A stretch of 64,000 bases of DNA, taken from positions 1 to 64,000 of the forward strand of contig JANNEU010000083.1 in assembly GCA_031379035.1 (NCBI GenBank), read 5' to 3'. The notes under the pieces are model-generated. The model made no database searches and had not been told where the DNA came from. It was given only the letters and a program-made list of their open reading frames with translations. Made by a program: the position numbers and the translations under genes. The DNA comes from JABFRJ01 sp031379035. GTDB lineage: Bacteria > Pseudomonadota > Alphaproteobacteria > Rhizobiales > Hyphomicrobiaceae. Positions 58,134 to 64,000 of this stretch are shown piece by piece; within the stretch, counting starts at the first letter, position 1; every line of letters starts with the position of its first letter.

Positions 58134-58372
58134 GCGTTTCCCGAGCGAGACGGGGCGTGAGGAGGGCAGCTGCGGCAAATGCGATAGTTTATGGGTTATT
58201 AGCGAATCCAATCTAACTTACCCGTATTCGGTGTGTCCGGCTCGGCACGCCGGGCCTTTGCCGCCTTCGGCTTCCCTTAGCAGCCTATGGAAAATTGCTC
58301 GTGACGTCCGCGCTGCCCATGAGAGCTTTTGCCGAGGTCTTGCCCCGCCCCAACAGTCACAAGGGTGGCACA

Positions 58373-60097
58373 ATGCTGGAAAGTTCCGAGGCACTCGTCG
58401 CGGTTGAAAGCGAGGCCTTCGATCTGGTCGGCATATTATCCGGCGTGGATGAAACAGCGTACCTCTGGGACATTCAGACCGATCTCATCTCCTGGGAAAG
58501 CAACGCCGTTAAGGTGTTGGCGGTGCGCAACGCGCACGCCGTCGAAACCGGGGCCGAATTCCGATTTCATGTTGCGACAGAACATGTTCGTCACCGTGAC
58601 GACGCCATCCTGGGCGCAGGTGGCCGTACTAGCGAAGCGAGCCCGACGACAGGGTTGCCCTATCGCGTTCAATACCGGTTCAGCCCGGACGGACGACGCA
58701 GTGACCAGTCGCTTTGGATCGAGGATCGCGGACGGCTTTGGACTGATGTGTCCGGGCGGCCGCTGCGAGCGCGTGGCATTATCCGGCTTCTCGACAGCGA
58801 CTATGAAGCAGATCGCAAGCACGCGCACCGAACTGACCATGACGAACTGACCGGTCAATTGAACCGCGTCCGTTTGACGGAGGCTATTGCGGCGGTGACG
58901 GCACGATGTGTCGAGAGCCAGCAGCCAGCCGCTTTCATGATGGTCGCGATCAATAATCTGGCTACGATCAATCAGACCTTTGGGTTCGATATCGGTGATG
59001 AGGTGATTGCTTCAGCCGCGCGCACGCTGCGCCGCCGGCTCCGGGGCGGCGATTCGATTGGTCGCTATTCGTCGAACAAATTTGGTATCGTGCTTTCAGA
59101 CTGTGGAGCGGGGGCGATGCGCATTGCCGCCGACCGGTTCTTGAAAGCAGTACGGAACGCCGCCATCGAAACATCGGCGTGTCAGTTGGCTGCCACGGTG
59201 TCGATCGGCGGTGTGCTGATCCCTGAGCAGGCGACCAGCGTGCAGGACGCAATCAACCATGCGCTGCAGGCCTTGGACAACGCAAAAACGCGCCGGTTCG
59301 ATAGCTTCGCACCTTACGAAGCACGACCCGGGCAAGCAACGCAGCGCCAGCGGAATATCAAGATCGCCGATGAAGTGTCGTCAGCACTCGATCAACACCG
59401 CATGCGTCTGATGCTGCAGCCGATCGTCGATAGCCACACGCTTGAGCCACGTCACCACGAGTGTCTCTTGCGGATGGAGCAAACGGACGGAACGCTTATT
59501 TCTGCGGGTGAATTCATACCCGTCGCTGAACAACTCGGCATGTCACACCTTATCGACCGGCGCACGCTCGAGTTAGCCATCGATCTGTTGAAGCGCTATC
59601 CGGATCTGCGGCTGGCACTCAATGTGTCGGGGCTGACGCCGGGCAATCAGGAATGGCTGGCTGCGCTTCATCAGCTCTCAGCGGGACGACGTTCGCTGAC
59701 AGAGCGTTTGCTGGTGGAGATCACAGAAACGGCTGTTATCTCGGAGATTGATCAGACAATTTTGTTTGTCGATACCGTCAAAGAGCTTGGCTGCAAAGTC
59801 GCAATCGACGATTTCGGTGCCGGCTACACCTCGTTTAAGAGCCTCAAGCTGCTCGATATCGATATGGTCAAGATTGACGGTGCGTTCATCCGCAATCTTG
59901 CGCAGGATCCGCAGGATCTTGTTTTTATCAAAGCGCTGCGCGATCTCGCCAAAAGCCTTGGCATGGAGACCGTCGCTGAATGGGTTCAAGATCAGCCCAC
60001 GGTCGATATCCTGCGCGAGGCTGGTATTGATATGCTGCAAGGCTATTTCTGCGGTGAGCCGATTACGCCGGAGCAGCTCGCGTTGTCTTCGAAATAG
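58373..60097 (+). CDS. diguanylate cyclase/phosphodiesterase (degenerate GGDEF plus EAL)
   Basis: The 574-aa protein has a PAS-like N-terminal sensor (about 10-150), a GGDEF-fold domain (about 165-325) and an EAL domain (about 340-570). The GGDEF signature is replaced by SSNKF at 233-237, so cyclase activity is unlikely. The EAL signature is Glu363-Cys-Leu (ECL) but LNVSG, EITET, DDFGAGYTS, VKIDGAFI and METVAEW keep the metal and catalytic residues. It is probably a cyclic-di-GMP phosphodiesterase with a regulatory GTP-binding remnant. The ATG at 58373 has AAGGGTGG upstream. Confidence 0.9.
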   Translation: MLESSEALVAVESEAFDLVGILSGVDETAYLWDIQTDLISWESNAVKVLAVRNAHAVETGAEFRFHVATEHVRHRDDAILGAGGRTSEASPTTGLPYRVQYRFSPDGRRSDQSLWIEDRGRLWTDVSGRPLRARGIIRLLDSDYEADRKHAHRTDHDELTGQLNRVRLTEAIAAVTARCVESQQPAAFMMVAINNLATINQTFGFDIGDEVIASAARTLRRRLRGGDSIGRYSSNKFGIVLSDCGAGAMRIAADRFLKAVRNAAIETSACQLAATVSIGGVLIPEQATSVQDAINHALQALDNAKTRRFDSFAPYEARPGQATQRQRNIKIADEVSSALDQHRMRLMLQPIVDSHTLEPRHHECLLRMEQTDGTLISAGEFIPVAEQLGMSHLIDRRTLELAIDLLKRYPDLRLALNVSGLTPGNQEWLAALHQLSAGRRSLTERLLVEITETAVISEIDQTILFVDTVKELGCKVAIDDFGAGYTSFKSLKLLDIDMVKIDGAFIRNLAQDPQDLVFIKALRDLAKSLGMETVAEWVQDQPTVDILREAGIDMLQGYFCGEPITPEQLALSSK

Positions 60098-60118
60098 AGA
60101 CGCAAGCCGCCCGGGCTG

Positions 60119-61219
60119 TTAACGGCCGTGCGGTTTACCTGCGTCGAATGCCGCCTTTTGCGCTGGACTTGCATCGGTCTGGTACTTTGCCTGCCAATCT
60201 TTGTACGGCATGCCGTAAACGTGAGCGCGCGCAGCGTCCTTGCTCACGTCGAGGCCTTTTTCGGCCGCGGCTTCCTGATACCAATTGGAAAGGCAGTTGC
60301 GGCAAAATCCGGCGAGATTCATCATGTCGATGTTCTGCACGTCGGTCCGGCTTCGCAGGTGGGCGACCAGCTTGCGGAACGCGGCGGCTTCCAGTTCTGT
60401 TTGGGTTGCGCTGTCAGGACCGGGCTTTGGTGATGCCGTCATGTTTTGCTCCTTCGGTCGTGCGGACCGGTGCTGTGCGTCCAGAATGCGCGTGAGTATT
60501 TCGGCAGTTCGATCTGCCCAGAGCTGCTGGCCGTGCGCGTCAGCAACGAGGTCCTGACGATACTCTATCACAGCATTCGGCAGGCGATGTGGCCGCGCGT
60601 GTTGGAAAAGCGTATCGCCGTGCAGGCCGCCGGCATAGGGGACATTGTCGCCCACGACTAGATTGGGGTCCGCGCGAAACTCGCGCAAGAGTGCCTGCGC
60701 CAGGCCGAAGTCGTCTTGCCACAGGATCGATACGTGCCAGGGCCGGGAGATGCCCTTCCAGGCGTGCGTCATGGAATGGACGGAGAGGATGATCGGCGCT
60801 TGTTCAGCCGGACGGCAGGCAGACACGACGCGTTCGACTGCCTGGTGGTAGGGTTGGTAGTAGCGGCTGATCCGACGGTTCCGCTCACTCTCAGGCAGAT
60901 CGCGGTTCCCCGGGATCACTGCACCGTCAGACAACTGCATGATCAGTGTGGGATCGTCCTCACCTCGATTGGGGTCAATCAATAGGCGAGATACACGCGT
61001 GAGAACGGCCGGTGCGCCTAAGACTGCAGCCAGGCGTTCGGTGATTGCGGCAGCGCCGATGTCATAGGCGATATGGCGTTCGAATTCGGATGGTCGCAGT
61101 CCGAGGCTGGCGTAGCCGTCCGGGAGGGCGTTGCTGGCGTGATCGCACAGCAAGATCATGCCGCAGTCAGTCCGGCCGCCAATGATCCGGTAACCCTCGG
61201 CTGTTTCATTCAAGATCAT
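60119..61219 (-). CDS. N-formylglutamate amidohydrolase fused in frame to DUF1244
   Basis: The 366-aa ORF combines an N-terminal N-formylglutamate amidohydrolase (about 1-255; LLCDHASNALPDGYASLG, SVHSMTHAWKGISRPWHV, GLHGDTLFQHARPHRLPNA) with a full DUF1244 domain (about 270-360; LAGFCRNCLSNWYQEAA, HVYGMPYKDWQAKYQ). The DUF1244 part begins at Met260 (60442), and AAGGAG sits six bases before that ATG, so it may also be made alone as a 107-aa protein. The first domain hydrolyses N-formylglutamate or related amides. Confidence 0.88.
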   Translation of the reverse strand: MILNETAEGYRIIGGRTDCGMILLCDHASNALPDGYASLGLRPSEFERHIAYDIGAAAITERLAAVLGAPAVLTRVSRLLIDPNRGEDDPTLIMQLSDGAVIPGNRDLPESERNRRISRYYQPYHQAVERVVSACRPAEQAPIILSVHSMTHAWKGISRPWHVSILWQDDFGLAQALLREFRADPNLVVGDNVPYAGGLHGDTLFQHARPHRLPNAVIEYRQDLVADAHGQQLWADRTAEILTRILDAQHRSARPKEQNMTASPKPGPDSATQTELEAAAFRKLVAHLRSRTDVQNIDMMNLAGFCRNCLSNWYQEAAAEKGLDVSKDAARAHVYGMPYKDWQAKYQTDASPAQKAAFDAGKPHGR

Positions 61220-61346
61220 CGGGACTGTCGGAATGCGGGGTTAAACGACGACGATGGTCAAATCATAGCCACAATGAACCACGGTTCAACGAATGCTAAC
61301 GGTTTCACCCTAAGGTCTCCTGGCGGTCCATCCAAGGGTGAAATCC

Positions 61347-62330
61347 ATGACGGCGTTTCGGCAGCTGCTTGCCATTCTACTCCTGCTGGCCCTGGAAACC
61401 GGGCCGACTGCGGCACAAACCTCGACGGATCGTGAGATCCAGGATTCGGTCGCATATGCCTATGCTAACTCCACGGCGGGGCCGGTGACGCTGCCACTGC
61501 GTGGGATAGCCACGCTGGACTTGCCCAAGGACTTTGTGTTCGTCAACGCAGAAGCCAGCCGGCGTCTGTCGCACGGGATTGGCAATGGCGCGGGCGATGC
61601 GCTTTTGGGGCTTATATTGCCAGCAAATACGTTCAGTGGCTGGTATCTTGTCGTCAATGCTCTCGATACCGGTCACGTCACGCGGGAGGCGATCTCGAAG
61701 CTGGATCTGGTCGATGTTCACGCGGCCGTACGAAGCTTGGCGCGCAAGGGCAATATAGCGCGGGCGCAATTGGGCTCCGGCCCGATTGACGTTGGTGCTT
61801 GGGTCGAGCCACCCAAACAGGACGCCTTGAAGCACCGTTTCACAACGCTGGTGCGCGTGTTTGAATCCGGACCCAGCATGGGTGGAGACGATTCGGTCTA
61901 TCTCGACAGCGTGGTCTTTGGGCGGACACGAGCGATAAAGATTTCGCTCATGGCGGGTTTGTCGGAGTATCCGAAGCACCGGGCAGCGCACGAACGGATC
62001 GTCAATGCCGTTGGTTTTCTGCCGGGGCATCGTGCCGAGGACTTCCAGGACGGAAAAGACAAGCTGTCACGCCATGTCATCGATGTTGTATTCGGTGGCC
62101 GGGCCGAAACGGAAATCGAAGCTGAACTGGCTGAAGAAGCCACGGATGCCAAACGCCGCGCGGCGATGCCTCGTCCCATGGACGGTGCAACGCAGCTCAG
62201 ACTGTTGCTCGGCGGGCTGCTCGGAGTGGTCGCACTGGTGCTCTTGATCTTTGCGTTCCGCGGTGGCCGCGGCGAGAAGGCTGCGGCGAGCACAACGGAG
62301 CGGGCAAAACGGACCGCGGCGTGGCGCTGA
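61347..62330 (+). CDS. DUF2167 membrane protein
   Basis: The 327-aa protein has an N-terminal signal (AILLLLALETGPTAAQ), a large extracytoplasmic domain (VTLPLRGIATLDLPKDFVFVNAEASRRL, LGLILPANTFSGWYLVVNAL, GPSMGGDDSVYLDSVVFG) and one C-terminal transmembrane helix (LLGGLLGVVALVLLIFAFRG) with a basic tail. These match DUF2167, whose role is unknown. The ATG at 61347 is taken although a GTG nine bases earlier is possible. Confidence 0.85.
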   Translation: MTAFRQLLAILLLLALETGPTAAQTSTDREIQDSVAYAYANSTAGPVTLPLRGIATLDLPKDFVFVNAEASRRLSHGIGNGAGDALLGLILPANTFSGWYLVVNALDTGHVTREAISKLDLVDVHAAVRSLARKGNIARAQLGSGPIDVGAWVEPPKQDALKHRFTTLVRVFESGPSMGGDDSVYLDSVVFGRTRAIKISLMAGLSEYPKHRAAHERIVNAVGFLPGHRAEDFQDGKDKLSRHVIDVVFGGRAETEIEAELAEEATDAKRRAAMPRPMDGATQLRLLLGGLLGVVALVLLIFAFRGGRGEKAAASTTERAKRTAAWR

Positions 62331-62394
62331 AAGCGGCCGACCTGCGACTTCAGGGCGCAGGAAGCGGAAGGTCGCCTGTGGCATAGCCGCAGGT

Positions 62395-63456
62395 ATGGTC
62401 CGTGTTTCCCTTTTTGCTCTGGCTACTTTGTGTTGCGGGTTAGCCCCCCTGGGGCCAGCCGTGGGCCAAACCGGGCTGCAAGCGCTTTGCTTCGCACCAG
62501 AGACACTGGTTTCACGGCCTGGAGAAGCGGTGCCCGTCAAGCTCGGTCGACCCATGCCGATCCGGATGCCCGCGTCTGTGATACCTGTGGCAGCCTCCGT
62601 TGTGCAACGCGGGGCCATCCGACGGGTGGAGTTGCCGCGTGGACGCAAGCTAATTGCGCTGACACTCGACCTTTGTGAGCAATGGACTGAAGTTGCCGGC
62701 TATGACGGTGCTATTGTCGATTACTTGCGCGCGAACAAGATCAAGGCCACGTTTTTTGCCAGCGGCAAGTGGATGGCGACACATCCGGAGCGAACCCAGC
62801 AATTGCTGACCGACGCATTGTTTGAAATGGGAACTCACAATTGGGCCCATAAAAACGTGCGTGGACTGGTGGGTGCCGACCTGCTGCGTGAGATTACGTC
62901 ACCGATCGTTACATATCGCCAGCAGCGTCAAACTATTCAGTCGCATCAATGCGCGGCCGGGCAACGGTTAGCGATGCAGTCGATCCCCGAGCAGCCGGCG
63001 CTGTATCGATTCCCGTTTGGGGCGTGCAGTGCGGAAGCGCTGGATGCCGTGCAGTCTGCGGGCCTGCGGGCCATTCAGTGGGATGTATCGACAGGTGACC
63101 CGGCGGCGACACAGTCTGCGCAAGCGATCGCCAATGAAATGATCGCTCATACACGACCGGGGTCCATCATCATTGCCCACGCGAATGGCCGCGGCATCCA
63201 TACTGCTGCGGCATTGCCGCTGGCCATTCCAGCGTTGAAGGCCAAGGGTTTTCAATTCGTGACTGTCTCTGAGTTGCTGGCGGCGGGGCGGCCGGTGGTG
63301 GTGGACAGCTGCTACGACAATAAACCGGGTGATACGGATAAGTACGATGTGTTCTGGAAGCCAGCCGTGGCGGTGCCCGATGCTGTTTCAGGTGTCGCGG
63401 CTGGCCGTCCAGCCGGGACGCCAGTGCCCGGTCTTCGACCTTCAGCGGTGCGTTGA
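62395..63456 (+). CDS. polysaccharide deacetylase family protein
   Basis: The 353-aa protein has a signal peptide (FALATLCCGLAPLGPAVGQ) and a NodB-like domain. KLIALTLDLCEQ holds the catalytic Asp, GTHNWAHKNV the metal HxxxH pair, and YRFPFGACS and SIIIAHANGRG later motifs. The replacement of the usual TFDDG by TLDLCE is unusual but keeps the Asp. It probably removes acetyl groups from surface or cell-wall sugars. The ATG at 62395 has a weak ribosome site. It is followed by a terminator. Confidence 0.85.
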   Translation: MVRVSLFALATLCCGLAPLGPAVGQTGLQALCFAPETLVSRPGEAVPVKLGRPMPIRMPASVIPVAASVVQRGAIRRVELPRGRKLIALTLDLCEQWTEVAGYDGAIVDYLRANKIKATFFASGKWMATHPERTQQLLTDALFEMGTHNWAHKNVRGLVGADLLREITSPIVTYRQQRQTIQSHQCAAGQRLAMQSIPEQPALYRFPFGACSAEALDAVQSAGLRAIQWDVSTGDPAATQSAQAIANEMIAHTRPGSIIIAHANGRGIHTAAALPLAIPALKAKGFQFVTVSELLAAGRPVVVDSCYDNKPGDTDKYDVFWKPAVAVPDAVSGVAAGRPAGTPVPGLRPSAVR

Positions 63457-63540
63457 CATCGGCGCTGAAATTTTCTCCGTCCGGATCATGGGTTTTGAGC
63501 ACGGCTCACTTGAGGAGGGCGCGGTCGGACTATTCGACTA

Positions 63541-63586
63541 GGGTCGTTCCGCTCTTGTTGGAATCGTGGAACGACCCCAGCTCTTT
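63541..63586 (+). terminator. intrinsic terminator after the deacetylase gene
   Basis: GGGTCGTTCC (63541-63550) pairs with GGAACGACCC (63568-63577) over a 17-nt loop, with CTCTTTG downstream. The T-tract is short. Confidence 0.6.
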
Positions 63587-63858
63587 GTTTGGTCGTGCTT
63601 CTTATCGGGAAAACCGCTCACACCCACGGATCAAGTCCGAGGGCATGCTTTTCCCGGAAGCACTCTAGACGCGATACCTGGAGTTTATGCGCACGTTGGC
63701 TGATCAAGAGGCGCAGCAAAGGAGCGAACGTCAAGCCGCGAGGAAACGATTGACCGGCGTGGCGAACGAGCGCTAACAGCGCTTGTGAAAAGAGCCCCGT
63801 TTTGTTGCGCTTTGTGTGCGTCTCGTGCTCCCTGGTCTCAGCCCATGGTGGTCTGTAC
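63587..63858. other. non-coding spacer with a short inverted repeat
   Basis: CGGGAAAA (63606-63613) and TTTTCCCG (63649-63656) form an inverted repeat of 8 bp with a 35-nt spacer. The style resembles the palindromic intergenic repeats common in Hyphomicrobiales genomes, but it is too short to classify. No coding region is convincing here; a minus-strand open frame over it has no recognisable features. Confidence 0.4.
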
Positions 63859-64000
63859 ATGACTTCGACTTCAATGCTGGACCAAGCCATGCTGGGTCGC
63901 GCGGCGACTACCCGCATCGCTTGGATCGCCGAAGATCGCGAGACGGTCCGGCTGCTCAGAGAGCCACTGCTCGCCGGTCTGATTGCACAAAGACATAAAG
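63859..64000 (+). CDS. 5' part of an unknown gene, cut by the window end
   Basis: From the ATG at 63859 the frame encodes 47 residues to the edge: MTSTSMLDQAMLGRAATTRIA, then WIAEDRETVRLLREPLLAGLIAQRHK. The beta-alpha pattern RIAWIAED ... LLAGLIAQRHK resembles the N-terminus of glycosyltransferases of the GT4 type, but 47 residues are too few for assignment. The start has no strong ribosome site. Confidence 0.35.
   Translation, partial: MTSTSMLDQAMLGRAATTRIAWIAEDRETVRLLREPLLAGLIAQRHK

Noticed and set aside
63618..63917. 99-aa minus-strand open frame at the right edge
   Set aside because: It spans a palindromic spacer and the start of a plus-strand gene, and has no recognisable domain or ribosome site.

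Overview
The window is GC-rich and reads as an alphaproteobacterial chromosome, most likely of the order Hyphomicrobiales (Rhizobiales). The support is a SAM-II riboswitch ahead of metXW, an Irr-type Fur regulator, a TrcR (DUF1013) cell-cycle regulator, perfect TTAA-N7-TTAA CtrA boxes at the pilus locus, and the gene order sucD/sucA/sucB/lpd. I found no tRNA, rRNA, CRISPR array, prophage or intact insertion sequence. Coding density is high and most genes are core metabolism.

Layout. 1-4.6 kb: a Maf-family pyrophosphatase cut by the window edge, a SAM methyltransferase, metXW under a SAM-II riboswitch, and a PAP2 membrane phosphatase. 4.7-14.8 kb: a complete Tad/Flp pilus locus. A lone pilus N-domain protein is divergent from flp, followed by cpaA-cpaF, tadB and tadC, with CtrA sites ahead of flp and cpaA. 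15-20.6 kb: a GST, then ffh, rpsP and rimM interrupted by two GNAT acetyltransferases and a GrlR-like protein, then trcR. 20.8-27.2 kb: sdhC-sdhD-sdhA, a 2.9-kb accessory insert (hypothetical genes, a frameshifted nucleotidyltransferase, hicBA, a membrane protein), and then sdhB. 27.3-31.2 kb: small secreted proteins, a VOC protein, a second orphan Flp pilin, phaB and an outer-membrane barrel protein behind a hexanucleotide repeat. 31.4-39.7 kb: sucD, sucA, sucB and lpd with two small uncharacterised genes interspersed.

39.7-44.8 kb: a DUF1003 membrane protein, a membrane-anchored nuclease, an orphan substrate-binding protein, and an HNH endonuclease gene bracketed by inverted 39-bp repeats. 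44.9-50.1 kb: an HMG-CoA-lyase-like gene divergent from a class III CoA-transferase and an aldo/keto reductase, then an acyltransferase-3/SGNH protein. 50.3-58.1 kb: a Clp-N-domain membrane protein without an ATPase, argB, an FkbM methyltransferase, pssA, irr, an SH3 protein, a 2-hydroxyacid dehydrogenase and rpmF. 58.4-64 kb: a GGDEF/EAL protein with a degenerate GGDEF site, an N-formylglutamate amidohydrolase fused to DUF1244, a DUF2167 protein, a polysaccharide deacetylase, and a partial gene at the right edge.

The genes for the middle of the TCA cycle (sdh, sucD, sucAB-lpd) lie within about 19 kb but are interrupted by accessory DNA, and sucC is not adjacent. The features I would examine first are the Clp-N/transmembrane protein, the amidohydrolase-DUF1244 fusion with its internal ribosome site, the HNH cassette between inverted repeats, the insert splitting sdhA from sdhB, and an orphan minus-strand terminator near 38.0 kb that suggests a small RNA. 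I see no clearly novel multi-gene defence or biosynthetic system.
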